DNA of 53,184 bases from a virus. Location of the stretch: the IMG/VR virus record IMGVR_UViG_3300043570_000610, positions 1 to 53,184 of that record; one strand, 5' to 3'. Made by a program: the position numbers and the translations under genes. This document shows, piece by piece, positions 42,463-51,395 of this stretch. A model generated the notes under the pieces. It saw only the letters and a list, made by a program, of their open reading frames with translations, did not search any database and had not been told where the DNA came from. Positions within the stretch are counted from its first letter, which is position 1. Each line of letters begins with the position of its first letter.

Positions 42463-43011
42463 TTATTGTGTTGCGTCTTTCCACCAGCTAGGAATATCAC
42501 GATTTTTCCATTTTGCCATAGTTTTTTTCGCACCGATATAATAGTTACGATATGACTGTAAGGAGTCGCCCGATACTTTATATTCATCTGGCATAGCAGG
42601 TGTCGGTTGTGTTAAATGACTTACAGGAATATTTCTGGGCGGCTTGCGAAGAAAATAAACTAGTCGGTCAGTGGCATGAATTCTGCCATAGCGATGAGTG
42701 TATTCTGTAAGCAGGGATTGGAATAGACACATAAGCCAAGTATAATTATTGTTAGACTGGCGAACCCAGACAGCACTCGGATGATTGATATGTGTGGCTT
42801 TGTAGAGAACGGTTTCTAGCGTATTGTCTTCCATTCGCCATCTCTTGATTGAACGGCCATTAGCAGTCTTGTCCAGATATTGTTCACCGTCAATTACACG
42901 GTGAGCGGTAGATAACAGTTGTGCATATTCTATAATCATCTTGACAACATGCTTGTCATTATGATATTCAGCGCACTTGGAAACGTCACGGTCCAAATAA
43001 AAGATATTCAT
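42463..43011 (-). CDS. Conserved phage protein (DKHVVKM family)
   Basis: 182 aa. MNIFYLDRDVSKCAEYHNDK, then HVVKMIIEYAQLLSTAHRVI, HINHPSAVWVRQSNNNYTWL, TEYTHRYGRIH, MPDEYK and SYRNYYIGAKKTMAKWKNRD form conserved blocks that I have seen in many unrelated large phages, but without a confirmed function. The conserved Cys, His and Asp at the N-terminus suggest an enzyme. It is the last gene before the intrinsic terminator, so it ends the operon that begins at 52374. Confidence 0.75.
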   Translation of the reverse strand: MNIFYLDRDVSKCAEYHNDKHVVKMIIEYAQLLSTAHRVIDGEQYLDKTANGRSIKRWRMEDNTLETVLYKATHINHPSAVWVRQSNNNYTWLMCLFQSLLTEYTHRYGRIHATDRLVYFLRKPPRNIPVSHLTQPTPAMPDEYKVSGDSLQSYRNYYIGAKKTMAKWKNRDIPSWWKDATQ

Positions 43012-43017
43012 GATATA

Positions 43018-43290
43018 TTAACTTTCTTCAATAGATTCACGTATGCAGCGTATATGCTCTTTTGCTACACTTGATATTATATCAGATTCCCTCGCAATGT
43101 CAAGACATTCTATAACTTCAATTGGGTCCATTTCTAATAAATCGTCCATCATGTTTCTTTCTGGTGTAACTCCGAAAGCATTTACGCAAAATAAAACAAT
43201 CTCAATATCGGCATCCGTATACAACGGTATGCGATAGCGTCTAGGTTCCTTACGAAACTTGTCTGGAAACTTTAGAATATTATTAGTCAT
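43018..43290 (-). CDS. Small hypothetical protein
   Basis: 90 aa. The basic N-terminus (MTNNILKFPDKFRKEPRRYR) leads into an acidic helical body (DADIEIVLFCVNAFGVTPER, MMDDLLEMDPIEVIECLDIA). It starts 11 bases after the carbamoyltransferase stop and ends six bases before the next start, so it is co-transcribed. I do not recognise a family. A small regulatory or adaptor protein is possible, but nothing in the sequence proves it. Confidence 0.6.
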   Translation of the reverse strand: MTNNILKFPDKFRKEPRRYRIPLYTDADIEIVLFCVNAFGVTPERNMMDDLLEMDPIEVIECLDIARESDIISSVAKEHIRCIRESIEES

Positions 43291-43301
43291 GTTAATATTT
43301 A

Positions 43302-44735
43302 TTATGAAAAGACTTTCACGCCATATTTCGCTTCAAAATCATCAGCATCTTTAAAGTTATTCACCATCGGCATACCCTTGATATTGAGACTTGTATTCAA
43401 TAGCATTGGACAACCAGTTTCTTCATACCACCTACTAAGAAGGGCATATAGTCCCGGGTGTTGCTCTTTTGTCACAGTTTGGACGCGAGATGTCCCATCA
43501 GCATGAACAATAGCAGGAAACTGATCAGGATATTTACATCTTGAAGTATATTGCATATAAGGGGAGTCTTCCCATGACATTTCAAAGTAGTCTCGCGCAC
43601 GTCCTGCCAGAATGACTGGAGCAAATGGGCGAAATTTTTGACGCTTTTTAATAGCATTTACTTTATCCTTAATGTCATGACCTCTTGGATCAGCTAGAAG
43701 GCTGCGATTACCTAATGCTCTAGGGCCGAATTCTGCTTGACCATTTGCAACACCTACTATACCAGTCTTATGCAATTCTGTCAAGAGTTTTTCTACCGGA
43801 TATTCTCCTCCCATATCTGCGCCGAGATATGGACCCTTCCATTTCAATTTTTGTCTGTTGTTAGCTGCAATCGCACCCAAGGAACTTCCTGCATCACCCG
43901 GATTTGGCATAATCCAAACGTTCTTGAAGTATTTTCTAGCAAGATGATTTGCAGAACAGTTTAACGCACAGCCACCCATAAGAACAAGATTATCTTGTGC
44001 GGCATCTTTCATTTTTGCTCGTATCAGAAGTTTTTCGAATTCTTCTTCATAGACTTTTTGAGTTGCCGCAGCGACACTATAAATGTCCAGGTCTCCGTCA
44101 TCTGGCCGCCACCAGCGACATCCACGATGCAGGTTCTCAGATTTCCAAAGATTTTTTACTTCATCATAATACTTTCCAGGATCACCATATGCTACCATTC
44201 CCATTAAGATATATTCGTCTTCATTGGGCTTTAACCCAATTCTATCTGTCATAGCAGAATAGAACAGACCCAAAGACTTAGGATAGTCCATAGACCATTT
44301 CTTTTTGAGTTTACTACCAGAGCATTTCCAGATTGACGCAGTATCGAATTCACCGATAGCATCAATAACAAGAGCGGTTGCATTATCATACGGCGAAGTA
44401 TAGAAGCCAGCCGCGGCATGTGATTCATGATGAAATGCAAATTCTACCGGAATATCTTTTAGTCCGAAAGCAGCAAGATATTGTCTAACGCTAAATCTAA
44501 CCATGCCCTGACCCGCAAGCAATCGTCTCATAGCTCTAAGTTTAGGTTTTTCATACCAGTGAATTTTTTCTGGTTTACCAAACATCAATGCCGCGCGAAT
44601 TAAATCTACATTCAAGTCTTTGTCATTTTTGATACCCGAATACCGTTCAGCATGAGAAGCAAATAAAATTTCACTTCCATCAACTACTGTCAAAGATGCA
44701 TCATGTGCTGCTGCGGATATACCCCATTCAATCAT
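43302..44735 (-). CDS. NodU/CmcH/TobZ-type carbamoyltransferase
   Basis: 477 aa. MIEWGISAAAHDASLTVVDG, FHHESHAAAGFYTSPYDNAT, LVIDAIGEFDTASIW and GLFYSAMTDRIGLKPNEDEY form the Kae1-like N-terminal domain. GGCALNCSANH, the EFGPRALGNRSLLADPR motif and KFRPFAPVIL mark the C-terminal half, as in NodU-type O-carbamoyltransferases. These enzymes move carbamoyl from carbamoyl phosphate, via carbamoyl-AMP, to a hydroxyl group on a sugar or nucleoside. Members of the family have been reported to carbamoylate 5-hydroxymethylcytosine, so a DNA-modification role is possible, as is sugar decoration. The ATG overlaps the 34-aa gene by 8 bases. Confidence 0.85.
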   Translation of the reverse strand: MIEWGISAAAHDASLTVVDGSEILFASHAERYSGIKNDKDLNVDLIRAALMFGKPEKIHWYEKPKLRAMRRLLAGQGMVRFSVRQYLAAFGLKDIPVEFAFHHESHAAAGFYTSPYDNATALVIDAIGEFDTASIWKCSGSKLKKKWSMDYPKSLGLFYSAMTDRIGLKPNEDEYILMGMVAYGDPGKYYDEVKNLWKSENLHRGCRWWRPDDGDLDIYSVAAATQKVYEEEFEKLLIRAKMKDAAQDNLVLMGGCALNCSANHLARKYFKNVWIMPNPGDAGSSLGAIAANNRQKLKWKGPYLGADMGGEYPVEKLLTELHKTGIVGVANGQAEFGPRALGNRSLLADPRGHDIKDKVNAIKKRQKFRPFAPVILAGRARDYFEMSWEDSPYMQYTSRCKYPDQFPAIVHADGTSRVQTVTKEQHPGLYALLSRWYEETGCPMLLNTSLNIKGMPMVNNFKDADDFEAKYGVKVFS

Positions 44736-44832
44736 AGATGAACGGATCCATTTTACGTAATTCTTTAATTCGTTTTAGATGCTTTCTTCTAGCAAAATAT
44801 GAATTAATTTTTTTTATCAGCCATTTTAACAT
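44728..44832 (-). CDS. 34-aa basic protein coupled to carbamoyltransferase
   Basis: GGAG lies about seven bases upstream of the ATG at 44832, and the frame ends inside the carbamoyltransferase start (ATGATTGA overlap of 8 bases), which argues for real, coupled translation. The product starts MLKWLIKKINSYFARRKHLK, an amphipathic basic helix, and ends MDPFIYD. A similar tiny gene next to NodU-type genes in marine phages is my recollection, not verified. It could be a subunit, a targeting peptide or a substrate of the operon enzymes. Confidence 0.65.
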   Translation of the reverse strand: MLKWLIKKINSYFARRKHLKRIKELRKMDPFIYD

Positions 44833-44876
44833 AAAGTAACTCCGTAAAGTATAAGTGTGTAGCAATAGAAATTATC

Positions 44877-46232
44877 TCAATTCAATGTCTCGCAGTTTGC
44901 TCCAAAACCTATGACCCGAGTTTTTTCTGGTAACAATTTAATAAAACTTTTATACCTAGCTTGTGTTTCTTTTAGACCATAGTATCCATTGCTGAAATCA
45001 GTGCAAAATATATTAGAGATGTTAATTAATCCATTTTCAGATAGATGTGAACAAAGAGTTTCGGGAGAATTGAATAAATCACATTGAACAAAAACAACAT
45101 TACTTTTTCTAAATTCTTCAATCAATTTATTAAAGTTTTCTTCTCCGCCGAAATACGAAACAGTTCGCTGATAACTCTCCAGAAAATCTTTAGTGAATTC
45201 TCCTGATTCCGTAAAAACCTGTCCACCGAGACATTTAAATGTTTTTTTATGTGGATACTCCTGCATTAATTGCAATGGATTTTTATTACTGTGCATTAGA
45301 GTTTCAATCCACTGAATACTTTTTGGATTGAAGTCATATATCACAATTTTACCATCCTGCTTCAGTTTACCCCGATGTAAAATTTCTAAAAACTTGAACC
45401 CAGCGGCGGGAAACGCAGCGAAAGAATATTGCTTATTATTAAAATCAATTTTTATTTCTTCACTATTAAGAACCCAAATTTGATCAGAAAAGTTTCGAAG
45501 AGTATTAATAAAACGAATTTGATTGGGATTGGTAACTCCACAATTTCGTAATTCTTTTAGTGATTGTAATAGTTCATTGCCGTTATTCTCTGGGTAATAA
45601 TATGTCCGCTTGGATCGTATCGTGTCATTCCAATTACCGATTTCACAATTACCACGACTAGAAGCATTAAAGTAATTCCATCCCTGCTTGGTATGCTTCT
45701 GCGGTTTATATTCACCAGTATAGCGAATCCACAACGGTGTATAATCGTCATGGAAATTTTCTTCGCTTCTTTCTACAACCGGCAGTTCTTCAATTTTCTG
45801 TTCCCATGCACCATAACTTGGTTTACCACATTTAATCCAGTTGCGGCTATTAACTAACACAAACTGATGATGTAGCTCGTACCAATCTTCTTTCCATTCT
45901 AAGATGTGCCCGAACGCCATGTAGTTGGGACTGGAAAGTATTTCTTCTCTGATCTCAAAGAGGATAGACATGTCATAGATGCGAACACCCGCTGCCATAA
46001 ACAAGATATTCTTGTAAGTTCCGTGATACTTTGACATACCATCATCGATACTATCACATTCTAAAATTGATAATGTATTTTCGCGCCGCGCCAGTTGGTT
46101 AAACCTGAGCGCATAAAACTTAGTATACTCAACCATTCTTTTTGCAAGTTCTTTATTTTTAATCGTCTCAGTCGGAAAAATGCAAATTGCTAAATCTACA
46201 TCGTTGACAAAATTACCTTGCACGATATTCAT
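44877..46232 (-). CDS. Two-part protein with methyltransferase-like C-terminus
   Basis: 451 aa. The N-terminal half (residues about 1-230) has KNILFMAAGVRIYDMSILFE, MAFGHILEWKEDWYELHHQF and LVNSRNWIKCGKPSYGAWEQ, conserved-looking blocks that I cannot assign. The C-terminal half contains FAAFPAAGFKFLEILH and GKIVIYDFNPKSIQWIETLM, the second resembling strand 2 of a SAM-dependent fold, then LGGQVF. It overlaps the hydroxylase gene by 4 bases (ATGA). It has homolog-like features of marine phage and cyanobacterial proteins of unknown role. It probably works with the radical SAM and 2OG enzymes of the operon. Confidence 0.65.
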   Translation of the reverse strand: MNIVQGNFVNDVDLAICIFPTETIKNKELAKRMVEYTKFYALRFNQLARRENTLSILECDSIDDGMSKYHGTYKNILFMAAGVRIYDMSILFEIREEILSSPNYMAFGHILEWKEDWYELHHQFVLVNSRNWIKCGKPSYGAWEQKIEELPVVERSEENFHDDYTPLWIRYTGEYKPQKHTKQGWNYFNASSRGNCEIGNWNDTIRSKRTYYYPENNGNELLQSLKELRNCGVTNPNQIRFINTLRNFSDQIWVLNSEEIKIDFNNKQYSFAAFPAAGFKFLEILHRGKLKQDGKIVIYDFNPKSIQWIETLMHSNKNPLQLMQEYPHKKTFKCLGGQVFTESGEFTKDFLESYQRTVSYFGGEENFNKLIEEFRKSNVVFVQCDLFNSPETLCSHLSENGLINISNIFCTDFSNGYYGLKETQARYKSFIKLLPEKTRVIGFGANCETLN

Positions 46233-46906
46233 AGTATTTCTCGTAAAAGTTCAGCGGGATTTGTAGTAAGTTTACCATGAATAATAATATGGTAACGATA
46301 TTCGTCGCTATCGTTGATAACAGCGTGTTTCTTACCAATGTCAAGTAAAAAACCAGAACCTTGCTTAAACGGAACAACGCCATGTCCTTCTATCACAAAC
46401 TCACAACCTTCTGGGTTATTAATCGCAAAATTAAAAGGTCCGAAGATTCTTCCGATACCATCTGTATGTGGCATAATATATCCCTGAGGACTCATTCTCA
46501 TGATACGAATTCTACCGTAATCTTTAAATGGTAGCGAATCAATTAGGTTTTTTGTCAATGGTAATTTCTCACAGACAGAAGTCCATTTATAGTTTGCTTC
46601 TTCTTCGCTGCTAAATCCATACCGATCATAATTTTCAGTTTTGTCGTAATCGATACCGTGCACCGTTAGCGAGTACCAACCCTCGTGACCATAACTTTCA
46701 ATTTTATCTTTTGCTCTGTGTTCTACAAAAAGTTCGCTAACAGCAGATAACTCTGCTATAATTTCATTGTAGTTATGAGTTCCTGTTGCGTTTACTTGCG
46801 ACCAGGGCCAATCTGTTTCCCACAGATTATTCGGAAACGTATTGGGATAATTCCATTGCTTCTTTTTGTTTTCTGTAAGAAAGTTGATCAGTTCTGTGTT
46901 AGACAC
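46229..46906 (-). CDS. Aspartyl/asparaginyl beta-hydroxylase-like 2OG oxygenase
   Basis: About 225 aa from GTG 46906, just past the upstream stop; a TTG at 46954 would add 16 residues but overlap it by 46 bases. RIRIMRMSPQGYIMPHTDG gives H147 and D149, IFGPFNFAINNPEGCEFVIE the beta core, and KKHAVINDSDEYRYHIIIHG H194 and R204. This is the full HxD...H...R set of 2-oxoglutarate/Fe(II) oxygenases of the Asp/Asn hydroxylase family, so it should be active, unlike the HTN protein at 4152-4799. The substrate may be a peptide, an amino acid or a radical SAM product. Confidence 0.82.
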   Translation of the reverse strand: MSNTELINFLTENKKKQWNYPNTFPNNLWETDWPWSQVNATGTHNYNEIIAELSAVSELFVEHRAKDKIESYGHEGWYSLTVHGIDYDKTENYDRYGFSSEEEANYKWTSVCEKLPLTKNLIDSLPFKDYGRIRIMRMSPQGYIMPHTDGIGRIFGPFNFAINNPEGCEFVIEGHGVVPFKQGSGFLLDIGKKHAVINDSDEYRYHIIIHGKLTTNPAELLREIL

Positions 46907-46908
46907 AA

Positions 46909-47865
46909 TTATATCTTTTCTTTGCTTATCATAAAATCTGTTCCACAAAAGCAAAGTTTCTGGTTACAAATAACTCCCTTGGTTGGAAGTTGGTAATCCG
47001 CATGGTCGTTGATATGAAACATATATCCGCCCTGAAGACAATTCGCAACCTGGACATGTCCAGACCAAGAGACAAACAAACTTTCCAATCCTGCTGCACA
47101 ATACCATCCAGCAAACTTATTATCACCTTCAGTAATATATTTATTTGACTGTCCATTATATTCTACCGAACCATCGTCGAAATAAAAGTCAGACATCATG
47201 GACGAGTATTTGAAGTTTGGATTTACAATCGACGGATCATAATTCATTTCTTTTCTTGGAATTGACATTAGAATACTTTCCTGCTCGGGCGTATAGGTTT
47301 CTCCAACGTTTGTTGCTCTCGCTTGTTCAGGAAGAACTCTTACTGCTTCTACTGCAATCTCAGGAATTTCACAACAACGTTGATACATTTCATATGCTTT
47401 GTCCCAATATCTAGAATCCATCATGATTCTAACAGTTACTAAAGTTTGCTTTGATGCAACCTTTACCTTCTCTAAAAATTCTGGGTCTTCATAACTTGGA
47501 TGATAACTAAAGCATATATAACTAAATTTTTGGGCAATTTTTTCCCAATATTTTATAGGTTTTACACCATTTGTAGTTAAACCAATAGTATTATTCTTAC
47601 TCGTATAGAAAATGTCTACCAATTCTTTAAAGAACGGACTCAGTGTCGGTTCACCGCCGCTGATAGTGCAATGTATCTTTGGGTAGTGGTCAATGAGTCG
47701 ATAGATAAATTCTTTTGCACGCTCCCATTCATAGTGGTGATTCTTACCAGAATTCAATATTGGTGGACAATACGCGCAACGATTATTACAAATATTATTA
47801 ATAATCCACGTAAGCAACATTACATTTTCTGTTTGCTGTATTTTTATTAATTTCTTATCCATCAT
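46909..47865 (-). CDS. Radical SAM enzyme with C-terminal Cys-rich region
   Basis: 318 aa. WIINNICNNRCAYCPP holds the CxxxCxxC cluster site (C26, C30, C33). TISGGEPTLSPFF is the GGE SAM-binding motif, followed by LTTNGVKP and FSYHPSYEDPEF, the usual TIM-barrel order. After residue 250, GWYCAAGLESLFVSWSGHVQ, ANCLQGG and VICNQKLCFCG add five or more Cys, a SPASM/twitch-like auxiliary cluster. Such enzymes often modify peptides or sugars. The ATG shares bases with the upstream stop (ATGA). Confidence 0.85.
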   Translation of the reverse strand: MMDKKLIKIQQTENVMLLTWIINNICNNRCAYCPPILNSGKNHHYEWERAKEFIYRLIDHYPKIHCTISGGEPTLSPFFKELVDIFYTSKNNTIGLTTNGVKPIKYWEKIAQKFSYICFSYHPSYEDPEFLEKVKVASKQTLVTVRIMMDSRYWDKAYEMYQRCCEIPEIAVEAVRVLPEQARATNVGETYTPEQESILMSIPRKEMNYDPSIVNPNFKYSSMMSDFYFDDGSVEYNGQSNKYITEGDNKFAGWYCAAGLESLFVSWSGHVQVANCLQGGYMFHINDHADYQLPTKGVICNQKLCFCGTDFMISKEKI

Positions 47866-48809
47866 AAAAATTCAATTTCTTTTAGTTCTACGAAAGTGCT
47901 AAACACATGTTCATCCCAATGTCGCTTTACGCTTCCTGCTTTTACACTGTAATCCGCAATTGTTCCGCCGTAGCGAGATATAAAATATTCATCGATTATA
48001 ATTTTTCCAAGTTTAAATCTACCATAAGTCAGTTTATTCAGATCGTCAATGGGAACTTTCTTTTGTAGATTCTCTGGTAACTCAGAATACATCTTTTCCA
48101 GTTGTCTTATTTCCCAACCATCACTATCTGGACCAAAATTAATCCAAGTTTCTGCTGCGAATCTTTCCTGGGGTCTTACTTGTTCACGTTCGATTACTTC
48201 TAAGTCTTTGTCGGCGACAACCTTCATCCAATCTTTACCAAGGGTGTTATAACCAAGATAAACTTCTCCCCACTGTAGCGTTGGTGTTAACCATAGTTTA
48301 TCGCGCTCGAGGATAGGAAGATGCAATCCTTGTGGATAATAATCATAAAGAAGTGCCATATTCGGAAAGTCGCCCTTCTTGATGTATAGCAAATCTTCAT
48401 GAAGGTGGATAAGTTCGTTCAGTTCCAAAAAGTCTTCGTGCAACTCTTGCGACCACCAATTGGCCGTTTGCATCAAATCCTCAAATCTATCGCCATACCG
48501 CTCAAACTCTTCATGCAAATAATTGAGTTCAGGTGTAGTAAGTTCTTCGATTTCTTCATACAATGGTAGCGGTTCATCGTAAACAGAATTAATTCTGTTG
48601 AGACAATCAGTCAGTCTAGTTCTAACTTTAGAAATCTGACTATAGGAGAGATTAGTGAATCGAGTATTAATGTAAGAATCAGGAGTTTGTTGGTTTTTCT
48701 TTGTAATCTCGACCCATCGATTAACAAGATCCGTGGGATACAATGCAAAATGCAATTCGTGTTCTTTACCACAATCATCTAGGAAAACCAGTCTCAAGAG
48801 TGTTGCCAT
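47862..48809 (-). CDS. Hypothetical protein of the radical SAM operon
   Basis: 315 aa. FALYPTDLVNRWVEI, long Glu/Leu-rich helices (EEIEELTTPELNYLHEEFER), then QGLHLPILERDKLWLTP-type beta sequence with GYNTLGKDWMKVV and FISRYGGTIADYSVKAGSVK. No catalytic motif recognised. It is packed between two radical SAM genes (one base from the upstream stop, ATGA overlap downstream), so it is probably a dedicated partner: a substrate carrier, recognition subunit or binding protein. Confidence 0.65.
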   Translation of the reverse strand: MATLLRLVFLDDCGKEHELHFALYPTDLVNRWVEITKKNQQTPDSYINTRFTNLSYSQISKVRTRLTDCLNRINSVYDEPLPLYEEIEELTTPELNYLHEEFERYGDRFEDLMQTANWWSQELHEDFLELNELIHLHEDLLYIKKGDFPNMALLYDYYPQGLHLPILERDKLWLTPTLQWGEVYLGYNTLGKDWMKVVADKDLEVIEREQVRPQERFAAETWINFGPDSDGWEIRQLEKMYSELPENLQKKVPIDDLNKLTYGRFKLGKIIIDEYFISRYGGTIADYSVKAGSVKRHWDEHVFSTFVELKEIEFL

Positions 48810-48810
48810 A

Positions 48811-50073
48811 TTAAATACCTTTCAATAATTTGTAGTAATCACCATATACTTCTGAAAATTTAATCGGACGCATCAGTTCTAGTGTATCGATGTAATTCAT
48901 CAAATCGGGGAACTTGTCGGAATCATCTCTACTGGTCATATATTCAAACTGATATTTAATTCTATTAATCCATCGCGGATGATTAACCAGATCAGGATAT
49001 TCTTCCCACCTCTTGTTAATAATCTCTTTAACGTTCCGCGGTAAAACTGTTGTGCTAAGATATTGGGGCCAATGAGTAGTACCTACGGAAAATAGTCCCT
49101 CGTTGCGTTTGCAGATTTTTTTCCATTTACGATCTATAATTGCTTGTGCAAAATCAGGTAGATTGTAGATGTTCATTGCGTGAACAGTAGCAAGAATATT
49201 AACAACGATATTATCTGCCGTTTCGTCTAACCGATCAAGATTCTTTGAGATTACTTCCCATGATGCTGGCCAACGAACAAACTCGTTTCTAGATCCCCAA
49301 TCATCAAGACTTACCATCAATTCAACTAATTTGAATTGACTCCAGAGATCAATAAACTTTTCGCTTAGTTGAGTTCCGTTTGTATGATAGCGCAGTTCAA
49401 TATTCTTACTATGACCGCTTTCTACAAGTTTTGTGATGAAACGTTCATGCCCCTTGATTAGTAGAGGTTCTCCCCCACCAAAAATAATGTGGCGAATATC
49501 ACCCATAAACTCATCTAGTGCGTCTTGGGTTTCTAGTTTCTCAAACCAGTCAAAACAATCGGTATTAGCAATACTTTTTGATTTAAAATCCCAATCACTT
49601 TTTGCACCAGGACTAGTCAGGGTTTGTGCAAGTTTCTTACTATCATTCAACCACTTACTGCTATCACGAGGACGACACATAACACATTGAAGATTGCATG
49701 TATTACCAATGCGCAAATCCAAAGTAATTGGGTTAAAGTCTACGCTACCATCTGGATTTGTAAGAGAGATTATGCGATTAATTTTTTCTGCGCCCAACTT
49801 GCGCTTCCACATATCATTCTCGATTACACGGTGACTCTTGATTCCACTTGCTTCTTCTTTCCAACAAGCATTGCATTGAGGAGGTTGTTCTCCGTTGATA
49901 AACTTCAGTCTTGCCCGTTTAAACTGCTCACTGTTCCAAATTTCTTGGGGAGTTGAGTCATTGAAGTTTAAATTTGCCTCAGGTGAAGCAACACAGCAAA
50001 GTGGAACCTTGCCGTCATTCCAACTTGCAAGATGTATCCATGGCTGGATACAGAAATTTTTATTATCAATCAT
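48811..50073 (-). CDS. Twitch-domain radical SAM protein 1
   Basis: 420 aa. The N-terminal segment FCIQPWIHLASWNDGKVPLC with C8 and the CC at 26-27, and CNAC at 67-70, is the twitch/SPASM-like cluster found N-terminal in this subfamily. LDLRIGNTCNLQCVMC supplies the SAM cluster Cys (C126, C130, C133). HIIFGGGEPLLIKGHE is the GGE motif, followed by YHTNGTQLS and LMVSLDDWGSRNEFVRW. Members are common in marine phages with unknown products. It overlaps radical SAM protein 2 by 8 bases; the two share architecture, suggesting duplication and successive or heteromeric action. Confidence 0.85.
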   Translation of the reverse strand: MIDNKNFCIQPWIHLASWNDGKVPLCCVASPEANLNFNDSTPQEIWNSEQFKRARLKFINGEQPPQCNACWKEEASGIKSHRVIENDMWKRKLGAEKINRIISLTNPDGSVDFNPITLDLRIGNTCNLQCVMCRPRDSSKWLNDSKKLAQTLTSPGAKSDWDFKSKSIANTDCFDWFEKLETQDALDEFMGDIRHIIFGGGEPLLIKGHERFITKLVESGHSKNIELRYHTNGTQLSEKFIDLWSQFKLVELMVSLDDWGSRNEFVRWPASWEVISKNLDRLDETADNIVVNILATVHAMNIYNLPDFAQAIIDRKWKKICKRNEGLFSVGTTHWPQYLSTTVLPRNVKEIINKRWEEYPDLVNHPRWINRIKYQFEYMTSRDDSDKFPDLMNYIDTLELMRPIKFSEVYGDYYKLLKGI

Positions 50074-51355
50074 ATAATTTTGCCAAACGTGTATCTAAAA
50101 CTGATATACTTTCTTTGCGCTCTTCATCAAGTGCGTTAGTATATATACGAAATCTATTTACCATAATTTCCCAATCTTTAAGACGAGAATTCTTAAAAAA
50201 CCCTACGATGCCTTGAAGAGAATTTTTAGTCATTTCATTCTGAATGGTATTTACTTCACAATAATCTTCAATGAGTTCCACAGCTTCTTTGCGTAAATCG
50301 TCGGGTAAGATTAATGCGCTTAGATGCACCGGGTGATGGTTGATTAGAAAATCAATAAAAATATCCTTAGAATATTTCTCACGTAAATCGTCTACCCAAG
50401 TAAGGATATTTACAACATCAAATGCATTGTATACTTGAATTGTTGGCGTGATACCAAGATGAACATTTGACATTTGTGCAAATTTTTCAATATTCTTAGA
50501 AACTTGCGACCATTTACTTGGCGCTCTAATATACTCGGTCACTGCCCCAATACCATCAATGCTGGCATTAATATTAACGGCATCAAATTGTGAGATTAGT
50601 TCAAAGAACTTTGGATTAATATTTGTGCAATTAGTATTAAAGAATAGAGTTATATCTCTGCGACCCTGACGAATGCACTCTTCCATAAACTTATAGTTAT
50701 TTTTAATTAGAGTGGGTTCGCCACCTGTCATGTAAACTTTTTTCAATGTTGGAATCAGCGAAATAACTTGATCCCAAAGAATATTGTGATCAAACCAAGG
50801 TTGGTCCTCCATAACTTTTTCTGGGAATTTACCAAAGGTCTTTTGCCACACATCAGCATAATCGGGTCGGCGAGTAACTAAATCAGTATGCTCTTTTACG
50901 ATCTGACTGCTATTCCAGGGGTTACACATTCTACACTTTAAATTACACAAATTACCTAAACGCAGGTCGAGATATACGGGAGCAGTTTCAACAAACCCAT
51001 CTGCTTCTCCTGCAGATTCAATAATCTGCTTCAGTTCTTCTGTGCCAAGACGTTGTGACCATTCCCGCAAACTATGCTGGCGATTACTCATCTTATTATC
51101 GTCTTCTTGCTGATAACAAACTGCACATCCAGGAATAGATTCAGCATTAATCATTTTTCTTCGAATATCTCGAATACTTTCTGAGTTCCAAGCATCTTCA
51201 ATAAAATTATCTCGACATGTATATGCCTCACCTGTATCTTTTGAAACAACATTTGCACGACCTTTGACCATACAACAATACCGCACAGTAGTGTCTGTGT
51301 TAATCATTGTGCTTACAAAAGGTATTGCGCACATACTTTTATTATTTTCGAACAT
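50066..51355 (-). CDS. Twitch-domain radical SAM protein 2
   Basis: 429 aa, paralogous to the downstream gene. N-terminal cluster Cys: C9, the CC at 27-28, and CAVC at 77-80. The SAM cluster is LDLRLGNLCNLKCRMCNPWN (C137, C141, C144). VYMTGGEPTLIKNNYKFMEE is the GGE motif, with LFFNTNCTN and NASIDGIGAVTEYIRAP following. A TIM-barrel radical generator with an auxiliary Fe-S site, it would abstract hydrogen from an unknown substrate. It lies 40 bases downstream of the methyltransferase-like gene in the same transcript. Confidence 0.85.
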   Translation of the reverse strand: MFENNKSMCAIPFVSTMINTDTTVRYCCMVKGRANVVSKDTGEAYTCRDNFIEDAWNSESIRDIRRKMINAESIPGCAVCYQQEDDNKMSNRQHSLREWSQRLGTEELKQIIESAGEADGFVETAPVYLDLRLGNLCNLKCRMCNPWNSSQIVKEHTDLVTRRPDYADVWQKTFGKFPEKVMEDQPWFDHNILWDQVISLIPTLKKVYMTGGEPTLIKNNYKFMEECIRQGRRDITLFFNTNCTNINPKFFELISQFDAVNINASIDGIGAVTEYIRAPSKWSQVSKNIEKFAQMSNVHLGITPTIQVYNAFDVVNILTWVDDLREKYSKDIFIDFLINHHPVHLSALILPDDLRKEAVELIEDYCEVNTIQNEMTKNSLQGIVGFFKNSRLKDWEIMVNRFRIYTNALDEERKESISVLDTRLAKLYD

Positions 51356-51395
51356 GGTGGTTCCGATTAGTTGATAAATTGTTCAAAGTCTCTAT

